Below are positions 9,727 to 16,776 of a DNA stretch of 64,000 bases, one piece after another. The DNA is from Sediminibacterium sp. (GTDB taxonomy: Bacteria > Bacteroidota > Bacteroidia > Chitinophagales > Chitinophagaceae): the NCBI RefSeq assembly GCF_019264485.1, contig NZ_JAHVAA010000011.1:558001-622000 (forward strand). Reading direction: 5' to 3'. The first letter of the stretch is position 1. Each line of letters starts with the position of its first letter. The notes under the pieces are model-generated. The model saw only the letters and a list, made by a program, of their open reading frames with translations. It searched no databases and was not told the DNA's origin. The translations under genes and the position numbers were made by a program.

Positions 9727-9925
9727 GGATCGCCGCACCGGTTCGGTCTTACAATATGCAGGTATGGCTTCTCAATGGATTATTGTATTGGTGGCAACTG
9801 TATACCTGGGAAAATGGTTGGATGCGAAATGGGCTTTTAAACAGGCATTTCTTATCTGGTTATTACCCCTTCTTTCATTGACAGGTCTGATGATTAAACT
9901 TATCAGGGATACTTCAAAAAAATGA
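9719..9925 (+). CDS. AtpZ/AtpI-like small membrane protein
   Basis: This 68-residue protein has two membrane spans. The family pattern is visible as YAGMASQWIIVLVATVYLGKWLD followed after a short loop by a second span (WLLPLLSLTGLMIKLI). AtpI/AtpZ proteins assist assembly of the c-ring of the F-type ATP synthase or carry Mg/Ca ions, and their genes usually sit directly before atpB. Here the ATP synthase genes do not follow; a second membrane protein and an SprT-like protein do. ATG at 9719 is chosen because it couples to the previous stop; an upstream in-frame codon would give an unsupported extension. Confidence 0.75.
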   Translation: MNKDRRTGSVLQYAGMASQWIIVLVATVYLGKWLDAKWAFKQAFLIWLLPLLSLTGLMIKLIRDTSKK

Positions 9926-9934
9926 TTTTTGTTT

Positions 9935-10327
9935 ATGACAAAACCCATCCAACCATTATTATTTCTTTTTCTGGGTATTAATATACTCGTGCTTCTGGGT
10001 AAAGAAAAGTTAGGTGTTGCCGGTATTAAATTCGAAGTAGTTACAGTAGCCAATATCCTTTTGTTTTTGTTTACACTTATCGGTCTACTGTTGCAAATAA
10101 AAGCAGCATCCAATAAAAACCCGAATGCAATTGTACGGGCCGTAATGGCAGGTATGGGTATAAAACTCATTGGTTTTGCCAGCGCCATACTCATTTATAT
10201 TTATCTGTCAGGAAAAAATAAAAGTAATTTGTCTGTCTATGTTTCGCTGGGTTTATATTTTGTCTATACCTGGCTGGAAGTACGTTTATTCCTGAAGCAG
10301 AACCCGAAAAAGAATGCCCAAAGCTGA
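9935..10327 (+). CDS. Conserved four-span membrane protein downstream of atpZ
   Basis: The 130-residue protein consists of four hydrophobic segments (about 6-22, 36-54, 70-90 and 98-116) with short polar loops and a basic C-terminus. The start ATG at 9935 lies 9 bases after the atpZ-like stop; a TTG two codons earlier is also in frame. The position is where Bacteroidota carry a second AtpI-like or unnamed membrane protein before the atp operon, so a role in ATP synthase assembly is possible but rests on context. The stop overlaps the next gene by 14 bases. Confidence 0.65.
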   Translation: MTKPIQPLLFLFLGINILVLLGKEKLGVAGIKFEVVTVANILLFLFTLIGLLLQIKAASNKNPNAIVRAVMAGMGIKLIGFASAILIYIYLSGKNKSNLSVYVSLGLYFVYTWLEVRLFLKQNPKKNAQS

Positions 10328-10946
10328 ACATCCCATGCAGGCATTGGCTGCCTTTCTCCCGGAAGGCAGCTTTGAACAGGTGGTCGCTTATATTCAGCGA
10401 TATAAAGTACATCTTACCATCACAAAAAAAAGAAAGTCGGTGCTGGGCGATTACCGGCATGCCGGCATCGGAAAAAATCACCGCATCACTGTTAATGGCG
10501 ATCTCAACAAATACGAATTCCTGATTACCTTATTACATGAACTGGCTCACCTGCTCACTTTCGAACAATACCGCCACAGGGTAGAAGCGCATGGCCTGGA
10601 ATGGAAAAACTGTTACAGTGTGTTACTCAGCGATTTTGTAAAAATGGGTGTGTTTCCGTCAGATATCAGCCAGGCATTACAACGCTCCATCATGAACCCC
10701 GCGGCTACTGCCAATGGTGAAACAGATTTACTCCTGGTACTTCGTAAATACAACACCAAACAAACGGGTTTGATACCCGTTGCAGAAATTCCTCCGGGAA
10801 AATTATTTCAAACCGAGAATGGACGTGTTTTTATGAAGGGCGTACTTCGCAGGAAAAGATTCGAATGTGTGGAAGTGAAAACCGGGCTTCGTTATTCTTT
10901 TAGTGCTGTCACAGAAGTTCGGTTACTGGAAATAGTACCTGCCTAA
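10314..10946 (+). CDS. SprT-like zinc metallopeptidase-fold protein
   Basis: This 210-residue cytoplasmic protein carries the HELAH zinc motif (His75, Glu76, His79) after a stretch typical of the SprT family (ITVNGDLNKYEFLITLLHELAH), with HGLEWKN downstream as the likely third-ligand region. SprT-like domains are related to Spartan proteases; bacterial members are largely uncharacterised. There is no four-cysteine zinc ribbon at the C-terminus. The start overlaps the preceding membrane-protein gene by 14 bases, making a four-gene overlapping run from 9331. A second ATG at 10335 is an alternative start. Confidence 0.85.
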   Translation: MPKAEHPMQALAAFLPEGSFEQVVAYIQRYKVHLTITKKRKSVLGDYRHAGIGKNHRITVNGDLNKYEFLITLLHELAHLLTFEQYRHRVEAHGLEWKNCYSVLLSDFVKMGVFPSDISQALQRSIMNPAATANGETDLLLVLRKYNTKQTGLIPVAEIPPGKLFQTENGRVFMKGVLRRKRFECVEVKTGLRYSFSAVTEVRLLEIVPA

Positions 10947-10975
10947 ATAACTCTGCGAAAACCTCTGTTGTCTCT

Positions 10976-11017
10976 GCGGCTCTGCGGTGAACAGAAATTC
11001 ATTTACCGCAGAGCCGC
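10976..11017. repeat. Inverted repeat of the CTCTGCGGTGAA family, copy 2
   Basis: Arms at 10976-10991 and 11002-11017 pair at 15 of 16 positions around a 10-base loop. The core CTCTGCGGTGAA is identical to that at 1349-1360. It lies between the converging ends of the sprT-like gene and sucC, and additional CTCTG-type words flank it on the left. Confidence 0.78.
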
Positions 11018-11054
11018 AAAGGACAGGGAGTTTTCGGAGGGAGTTACGAAAAGA

Positions 11055-11089
11055 AAAGGCCGTTCACACAACTTGTATGAACGGCCTTT
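11055..11089 (-). terminator. Terminator of sucC, in a convergent gap
   Basis: A perfect 12-bp stem (AAAGGCCGTTCA with its complement) with an 11-base loop. On the minus strand the stem is followed by a T-rich run, which suits sucC; on the plus strand no T-run follows, although the hairpin may also mark the end of the sprT-like transcript. Confidence 0.85.
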
Positions 11090-11103
11090 ATAATTAAAGG
11101 TTT

Positions 11104-12315
11104 TTAGGCTACTGCTTTCTTCACTAATGCAGCAGCTTCACTTAATTCAATCGCAGACTGAACTTTCAAGCCACTTTCATCAATCAGTTTTTTTGCTTCA
11201 ACAGCATTTGTACCCTGTAAGCGAACAATGATAGGGATATTGATATTACCCAGTTTATTGTATGCCTCAATAACACCTGCTGCAACACGGTCGCAACGAA
11301 CGATACCACCAAAAATATTGATCAGGATTGCTTTTACATTCGGATCTTTCATGATGATGCGGAAACCGGCTTCAACGGTTTGTGCATTTGCTGTACCACC
11401 TACATCGAGGAAGTTAGCAGGCTCACCGCCACTTAATTTAATCATGTCCATTGTGGCCATGGCCAGTCCGGCACCATTCACCATACAACCCACATTACCA
11501 TCCAGTTTTACAAAGTTCAGGTTGTACTGCCCTGCTTCTACCTCTGTAGGGTCCTCTTCTGTTACATCTCTCAATGCAGCAGTATCGGCATGACGCATCA
11601 GGGCATTATCATCAATATTCATTTTACAATCTACTGCAATGATTTTCTCATCGCTGGTTTTGAAAAGTGGATTGATTTCAAGCATGCCGCAATCCAATCC
11701 TACATACGCATTGTATAAATTGGTTACGAATTTTACGCAGCTTTTAAAAGCTTCTCCACTCAGACCCAGGTTGAAGGCAATTTTTCTTGCCTGGAAACCT
11801 TGTAAGCCACCACCGGGGTGTACCCACTCTTTGAATATTTTTTCGGGGGTATTATGTGCCACTTCTTCAATATCCATACCGCCTTCGGTACTGTACATGA
11901 TAACATTCATGCCTTTGGCACGATCGAGCAGGATGGACAGATAAAATTCTTTTACGGGATTGGGACCGGGATAATAAACGTCCTGAGCTACCAGTATTTT
12001 ACTCACTTTTTTACCCGCAGCACCGGTTTGAATGGTTACCAGGATACCGCCCAGTATGTTTTTGGCAATGCCGGCCACATCTTCCACGCTTTTAGCCACG
12101 GCTACACCACGTTGTTCTGTACCTTCAATTTTACCCTTACCACGACCACCGGCATGTATCTGGGCCTTGATTACGGCAAAATTGTTGCCTGTTTGGGTCT
12201 TGATTTGACGATAAGCTTCCTCAGCGGCCATAACTGTATCAACCGCAATACCTTCCTGCACAGGTACATTGTATTTTTTAAGGAGTTCCTTGGCTTGATA
12301 TTCGTGAAGATTCAT
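11104..12315 (-). CDS. sucC: Succinyl-CoA ligase (ADP-forming) subunit beta
   Basis: SucC forms the nucleotide- and part of the succinate-binding half of succinyl-CoA synthetase in the TCA cycle. The protein has 403 residues. It starts with MNLHEYQAKELLKKYNVPV, contains the ATP-grasp element IHAGGRGKGKIEG, and ends with GCMVNGAGLAMATMD, GGEPANFLDVGG and NIFGGIVRCDRVA, all diagnostic. The start at 12315 is fixed by the family N-terminus; the frame stays open to 12606 but that would run into the oppositely oriented yceI gene. The alpha subunit gene sucD is not adjacent. A hairpin terminator follows. Confidence 0.97.
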   Translation of the reverse strand: MNLHEYQAKELLKKYNVPVQEGIAVDTVMAAEEAYRQIKTQTGNNFAVIKAQIHAGGRGKGKIEGTEQRGVAVAKSVEDVAGIAKNILGGILVTIQTGAAGKKVSKILVAQDVYYPGPNPVKEFYLSILLDRAKGMNVIMYSTEGGMDIEEVAHNTPEKIFKEWVHPGGGLQGFQARKIAFNLGLSGEAFKSCVKFVTNLYNAYVGLDCGMLEINPLFKTSDEKIIAVDCKMNIDDNALMRHADTAALRDVTEEDPTEVEAGQYNLNFVKLDGNVGCMVNGAGLAMATMDMIKLSGGEPANFLDVGGTANAQTVEAGFRIIMKDPNVKAILINIFGGIVRCDRVAAGVIEAYNKLGNINIPIIVRLQGTNAVEAKKLIDESGLKVQSAIELSEAAALVKKAVA

Positions 12316-12377
12316 ACTCGAAAAAAATTTTTGCGAAGATAAGCGAATCAGCCATTCAGATTTACGGAGAATTATTA

Positions 12378-12406
12378 TTGTTGTAACATTAATTTTCCTA
12401 TTTTTA
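12378..12406 (+). promoter_or_regulatory. Bacteroidota-type promoter for the YceI gene
   Basis: A TTG (12378-12380) and TATTTTTA (12399-12406) are 18 bases apart, matching the TTG-N17to19-TAnnTTTG consensus except for the last base. The start codon lies 30 bases downstream. Confidence 0.5.
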
Positions 12407-12436
12407 CGATGCTCTATAACTGTAAAAACAAAAACA

Positions 12437-12994
12437 ATGAAAAAACTAGTCCTTACCCTGGTAAGTGCCGCCATGATTATTGGCGTTTCATCTTTCACTT
12501 TATTGAAGAAAAAAGCTCCTTTAACCTTAAATGTAACCGAGAAAAGCCGTATCGACTGGATCGGGTCTAAAGCAGGTGATTTCCATACCGGTAGCTTTGC
12601 CCTCAAAAGCGGACAGGTTCAGGTAGATAATGGCAAATTGACCGGTGGGTCTTTTGTTATTGACCTCGCCAACCTGAAAGTAACCGACGGAGCCGGCGAC
12701 CGTTTGGCTGGTCACCTGAAAGGTGCCGACTTTTTCGATGTTGCTAAATTTGCTGAAGCTACTTACACTATCAACAGTGTAAATTATACCAACGATACCA
12801 ACTGCGAAATCAATGGCACTTTGTCATTGAAAGGAGCCAGTATCCCGGTAAAATTCAATGCCAATATCCGCAGCGCAAGCGAAAAAGGATTCTTTGGTCA
12901 GGCTTATTTCAGCGTCGACAGAACAACTTTAGGTGTGCTGTATAAAGGTCCGTCTAACGATGTACAATTGGCCATTCACCTGTTTGCAAAATAA
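12437..12994 (+). CDS. YceI-family secreted protein
   Basis: YceI proteins are periplasmic lipocalin-like barrels that bind isoprenoid chains; their role is mostly unknown, with links to stress and lipid or quinone trafficking. This 185-residue copy has a signal peptide (MKKLVLTLVSAAMIIGVSS, cleaved around residue 20) and the family hallmarks: SRIDWIGSKAG, TGSFALKSGQV, GGSFVIDLANLKV, LAGHLKGADFFDV and AEATYTI. The single domain is full length. It is monocistronic, with its own promoter box upstream and a perfect palindromic terminator after the stop. Confidence 0.92.
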   Translation: MKKLVLTLVSAAMIIGVSSFTLLKKKAPLTLNVTEKSRIDWIGSKAGDFHTGSFALKSGQVQVDNGKLTGGSFVIDLANLKVTDGAGDRLAGHLKGADFFDVAKFAEATYTINSVNYTNDTNCEINGTLSLKGASIPVKFNANIRSASEKGFFGQAYFSVDRTTLGVLYKGPSNDVQLAIHLFAK

Positions 12995-13010
12995 TTGGAA
13001 CAAAAAATAT

Positions 13011-13043
13011 AAAAGAGAGACCTGATCAGGTCTCTCTTTTTTT
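13011..13043 (+). terminator. Terminator of the YceI gene
   Basis: The perfect palindrome AGAGAGACCTGATCAGGTCT and its continuation is preceded by A's and followed by a run of T's, 17 bases after the stop codon. Confidence 0.9.
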
Positions 13044-13080
13044 GTGTCTGCTTCTCAAACAGTAGCGCTAATTTTACCTG

Positions 13081-13866
13081 ATGTATCGTTTATACCTGTT
13101 TATAATTTTATTTTCCGGATGCAGAACTGTGACACCACTGCAGGTAAAGCACGGTATGAAGGGCTCATCATTTTATAATGCCACCGCCTCTTTTCAATGG
13201 AAACAACGCGACTCTATGGCGCTCCAATTATTGTCTGACGGTAGTATACCTGCTTTTTTAAATCGTTTTGTAGCGATTCATACCAGCATCAAGAACGAAA
13301 AGGGCAGAACAGTAAAAGCCACTTATTATGTAACACCAGATTATCTTTCCATAGGCATTAATGAGGATTGGGCAAGGGTACCCTTAACACCTCAGACAGC
13401 ACAGCTTATTGCAAACAGGTACAACTGTTTTTTACCGACGCGTAAAATGGTGAATGATATTTATGAGCAGGCCCATGTAAAACTCGAACCGGTACCCATG
13501 TTTGCATTCAGAGACAGTACAGTAACCATGTGGCAACATCACCTGATGATTGAAGGTCAAAGAAAGGGTAGAAAGGGATTGATTGCGGGGATAAAAAAAG
13601 ATGTGGTCATCAGCCCCAAGATCAATACAACCGGGAAAAATGACCGTGTGGCTATTTATGGCTGGCATAAAACCAATGGCCAGGCTATTCAGCCTTTATA
13701 TACCGGTCATGTAAACTGGTATGTTGATTATAGTCATGGTATCCGCCTGGTTTACCAAACCATTTGGGTGAATGGGAAAGCTATGAACTACAAAGATGTA
13801 TTGAATAATCCTTTTCTAAAAGGGTTGCTCTGCGATGAGGATCAATGTGATTATTTCAGTTATTGA
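13081..13866 (+). CDS. Conserved lipoprotein of unknown function with a His/Asp cluster
   Basis: The 261-residue protein starts with a type II signal peptide: a short hydrophobic stretch and the lipobox FSGC (Cys14). The mature part contains the well-spaced motifs ARVPLTPQTAQLIANRYNCFLPTRKMVNDIY (in two blocks around 99-128), VAIYGWHKTNG (His196) and YTGHVNWYVDYSHGIRL (His210, Asp216, His219). The clustered histidines and aspartate look like a metal or catalytic site, and similar motif sets occur in unnamed proteins of several phyla as far as I recall. I cannot assign an activity. It follows the yceI terminator closely and converges on a DinB gene with 5 bases between stops. Confidence 0.8.
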   Translation: MYRLYLFIILFSGCRTVTPLQVKHGMKGSSFYNATASFQWKQRDSMALQLLSDGSIPAFLNRFVAIHTSIKNEKGRTVKATYYVTPDYLSIGINEDWARVPLTPQTAQLIANRYNCFLPTRKMVNDIYEQAHVKLEPVPMFAFRDSTVTMWQHHLMIEGQRKGRKGLIAGIKKDVVISPKINTTGKNDRVAIYGWHKTNGQAIQPLYTGHVNWYVDYSHGIRLVYQTIWVNGKAMNYKDVLNNPFLKGLLCDEDQCDYFSY

Positions 13867-13871
13867 AACAA

Positions 13872-14381
13872 TCAGAGATAACGTTCTTCAATAACAGATT
13901 TGTGGTGAAGCATATGACCAAAAATGATGTATGCCAGAGCATTGGCTGTCATCCTGTTGCCACTTGCCACACCCGCATACGCCAGTTGTTCCTGTTGAAG
14001 CGATTGCAACAGCAGATCGGTTGATTTCCTGACAGCGATAAATTCTTCTTTTATAGAACTGAAAGACCGGTCGGTTGCTTTTGCATTTTCGGCATAACTG
14101 TTTTCATCAAAAGAAGCAAGTGGGGTTTCATCTTTCCGGGCTATACGTAACAAACGATACGACATGATTCTTTCTGTATCAACAATATGCTGGAGTAAAT
14201 CTTTTAATGTCCATTTCCCCGGGGCATAGGCATAATCTGCTTTCGATTCGGGTAAACCGGTATAAAATGATTCCAGTTCTTTACTGTATTGCGTAATTAT
14301 TTTTACTGCTGAATCAGCCTGTACTTTACTGATATATCCTTCAAAATAAGGAGGGAAATCGCCTGCTTGTGGTTTGCTCAT
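13872..14381 (-). CDS. DinB-family protein
   Basis: This 169-residue four-helix bundle belongs to the DinB/YfiT superfamily, whose members are metal-binding and often act as thiol transferases or stress proteins. Visible features are GKWTLKDLLQHIVDTERIMSYRLLRIA, with His and Glu in the usual first metal-binding helix, and GHMLHHKSVIEERYL at the C-terminus with the second histidine set. It follows the subtilase gene on the same strand (2-base gap), so the two probably share a transcript. The substrate is unknown. Another family member lies at about 16.2 kb; the two differ widely in sequence. Confidence 0.85.
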   Translation of the reverse strand: MSKPQAGDFPPYFEGYISKVQADSAVKIITQYSKELESFYTGLPESKADYAYAPGKWTLKDLLQHIVDTERIMSYRLLRIARKDETPLASFDENSYAENAKATDRSFSSIKEEFIAVRKSTDLLLQSLQQEQLAYAGVASGNRMTANALAYIIFGHMLHHKSVIEERYL

Positions 14382-14383
14382 GT

Positions 14384-16075
14384 TTAATGTGCTTTATTCT
14401 TTTTAGCAACAACAGGTTTAGGATCACTGTTGCTGATGGCAGTATTACTGAACTGGTCGGCAGCTACAACAGCATTGTAAGCATTTACAATGCCACCTGT
14501 TTTAGACAATGTGGTAAAAGGTACAATATCTGCTTTGGGTCCGGGTCTGAAACATAAATTACTCGAATCAGGTATCCATACAGATTTTTCAATGATTTTC
14601 TTTACCTGTATGGCCGATAAACCGGGATAATATGAACGTATCAATGCTGCAATGCCACTTACAATCGGGGTAGACATACTGGTTCCCTGCTGGTTGCCAT
14701 ATTGATTTCCGCCTGGCATGGTAGAATATATTTTTACACCGGGTGCAAATACATCTACTTTTTCTTTACCATAATTGCTGAATTCTGCTGTAAGGCTACC
14801 ACTGATTTTAGGATCGCTGCTGGCACCCACTGTAATAAAATTACCAGCCACAGTATTCCATTGTTTCAACCATGCATTGGGGTACACGTCTTTTTCATCG
14901 ATATTGGCGCCTTCATTGCCGGATGAATGTAATACCAATACATCTTTCATTTCGGCGTAACGAATGGCACTGTCAACCCATACTTTCTCAGGCGAGAAAG
15001 ATTTGCCAAAACTCATATTGATTACTTTGGCGCCATTGTCAACTGCATAACGAATAGCCAGTGCAATATCTTTATCATACTCATCACCATCAGGCACTAC
15101 CCTTAACATCATAATCCGTACATTGTCGGCAACACCATCTATTCCAATTCCATTATTTCTTTGTGCAGCAATCAAGCCGCTTACATGGGTGCCGTGATCG
15201 GGGTTGGGGCCCATTACATCGGCATTACCGTAAAAACGGTCGGCCAGACTATAATAGTTATCGCCAATTACTTCTGCCCGATAATCTTTGGGTGCTTTTT
15301 CTTTTGATTCGAAAACCAATTTTTTTCCATCAATGTATTCTTCCAGTTGCGAAAGCAGTATGGTATTTTTTTCTTCTGCGTCGAGCCCAATCATTTTCAT
15401 GCAGGTGAGAAAGCCCATTTTAGCTTCCTTACCCATACGGCTGATGGGTTGAAATTTCTCCAGCTTTTCAAAATTATATTCTTCACAACCCATTTCCTGG
15501 CGAAGAATTTTATCGTGCTTCTTTAAGGCTTTGGCAGTTACTTCCACAAACATCAATTCCATCTGTTCTTCGGCGCTGAAATTGAGTTCATTTAATGCTT
15601 TTTTCCAGAGTGCAAACTGGTCGCGCTCTTTTTCCGTCATTTCTTCCGGATTCAATACCTTATCGGAGAACTGGTTTTTCCAGCGGTGAAAAATGCGGGA
15701 ACGCTCGTCGGCAGCTTTTTTAATATTCCTGCCATCTTTATTACCTAAAAAATTCCATCCATATACATCATCAATATAACCGTTAGCATCATCATCTATT
15801 CCATTGCCCGGAATTTCTTTTGGGTTACGCCATAAAACAGGTTTAAGATCCTCGTGTGTGGTATCGATACCGGAATCGAGAACGGCAACAATAACGGGCT
15901 GTGCTTTTTTATTGCTGATGCGGAGGTAGTCGTAGGCCTTGTTCAGACTGATACCATAAAATGAATCTTTGGCAGCATCCATCTGGTACCAGGTCTTTGG
16001 TATTTGCTGTGCATATGCATGGCCTGAAACAATCGCGAGTGGCAGGGCCACTAATATTATTATCCCACGAAACAT
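14384..16075 (-). CDS. Subtilisin-like serine peptidase (S8 family), exported
   Basis: The 563-residue peptidase has a signal peptide (about 1-22). The triad is complete: Asp67 in VIVAVLDSGID, His294 in DHGTHVSGL and Ser466 in GTSMSTP; the oxyanion Asn lies in HSSGNEGA (about 387). Between Asp and His there are about 225 residues, far more than the 30-40 of classic subtilisins. The insert is charged and helical (about 115-285) and probably forms an extra subdomain, seen in several Bacteroidota subtilases. No T9SS C-terminal sorting domain is visible: the protein ends with a short basic tail, so a periplasmic location is more likely. The DinB gene follows directly. Confidence 0.93.
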   Translation of the reverse strand: MFRGIIILVALPLAIVSGHAYAQQIPKTWYQMDAAKDSFYGISLNKAYDYLRISNKKAQPVIVAVLDSGIDTTHEDLKPVLWRNPKEIPGNGIDDDANGYIDDVYGWNFLGNKDGRNIKKAADERSRIFHRWKNQFSDKVLNPEEMTEKERDQFALWKKALNELNFSAEEQMELMFVEVTAKALKKHDKILRQEMGCEEYNFEKLEKFQPISRMGKEAKMGFLTCMKMIGLDAEEKNTILLSQLEEYIDGKKLVFESKEKAPKDYRAEVIGDNYYSLADRFYGNADVMGPNPDHGTHVSGLIAAQRNNGIGIDGVADNVRIMMLRVVPDGDEYDKDIALAIRYAVDNGAKVINMSFGKSFSPEKVWVDSAIRYAEMKDVLVLHSSGNEGANIDEKDVYPNAWLKQWNTVAGNFITVGASSDPKISGSLTAEFSNYGKEKVDVFAPGVKIYSTMPGGNQYGNQQGTSMSTPIVSGIAALIRSYYPGLSAIQVKKIIEKSVWIPDSSNLCFRPGPKADIVPFTTLSKTGGIVNAYNAVVAADQFSNTAISNSDPKPVVAKKNKAH

Positions 16076-16243
16076 TGAAAGTATATTTTTACTATCCTCA
16101 CAAATTTCGGTAATGATAATGAAAATTTAACCGCTGTTCTCTTTTTTAGGATAATCTTGGCGGGAACCTAATCGATTTTTAAGCCGGGTAAAATCTTTTT
16201 TGGTTTTCCTTAACAATTCTGGTTGTTGAAACCTGTTTGGAAA

Positions 16244-16765
16244 TTATTGAACAATTCTAAGGTAGGCTTTCCAGGGGCCAACATCGTCCCTGAACTGGTG
16301 AGCCAATATCCTCGAAACCTGGTAAATATGATCCAGGTCATGTACCACCCAGGTGGTTAATAATTGTCCGAGATTTACTTCTCCCAATGCCGGGTGTACA
16401 GCTCTTCTTTGATAATCTTCATTCCTCAGTTTCATTTCTTTTAAAGCAGTAATATTTTCTGTTCGTATCTGCTCAAAAGCAGATAATAAATCCTGTAAAG
16501 TTTTATCCTTGCTGTCTTCAAATTGTGCAAAGCGGTCAAAAGGTTGAAAGGTTTTATCCGTAGTGTCAGATAAACAAATCCGAAGCCTGGGTATCCAGTC
16601 GGTTTTATCTCCGTGAATCAGATGGCCAACTACATCGTAAGGCGACCATGTTTCTCCTCCTTCATTTGCCTGTATCAAATGATCGGGAAGCCCCTCAAGC
16701 ATATCACGCAAGAGCTTTGGCGTACGATTGAGTAAGTTGATGGCATCGGATACTGCTATAGACAT
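16244..16765 (-). CDS. DinB-family protein (second copy)
   Basis: This 173-residue DinB-superfamily protein shows TWSPYDVVGHLIHGDKTDW, with histidines in helix 2, and TTWVVHDLDHIYQVSRILAHQ, with His-Asp-His in the C-terminal helices; together these form the three-histidine metal site of the family. The gene lies 11 bases after the stop of the aldehyde dehydrogenase gene on the same strand and is probably co-transcribed with it. The reaction is unknown. Its low similarity to the DinB protein at 13.9 kb argues against a recent duplication. Confidence 0.85.
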   Translation of the reverse strand: MSIAVSDAINLLNRTPKLLRDMLEGLPDHLIQANEGGETWSPYDVVGHLIHGDKTDWIPRLRICLSDTTDKTFQPFDRFAQFEDSKDKTLQDLLSAFEQIRTENITALKEMKLRNEDYQRRAVHPALGEVNLGQLLTTWVVHDLDHIYQVSRILAHQFRDDVGPWKAYLRIVQ

Positions 16766-16776
16766 ACAGATGAATT

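Noticed and set aside
12316..12606. N-terminal extension of sucC
   Set aside because: The frame stays open to 12606, but SucC begins at MNLHEYQAKELL and the extension would overlap the oppositely oriented yceI gene and its promoter.
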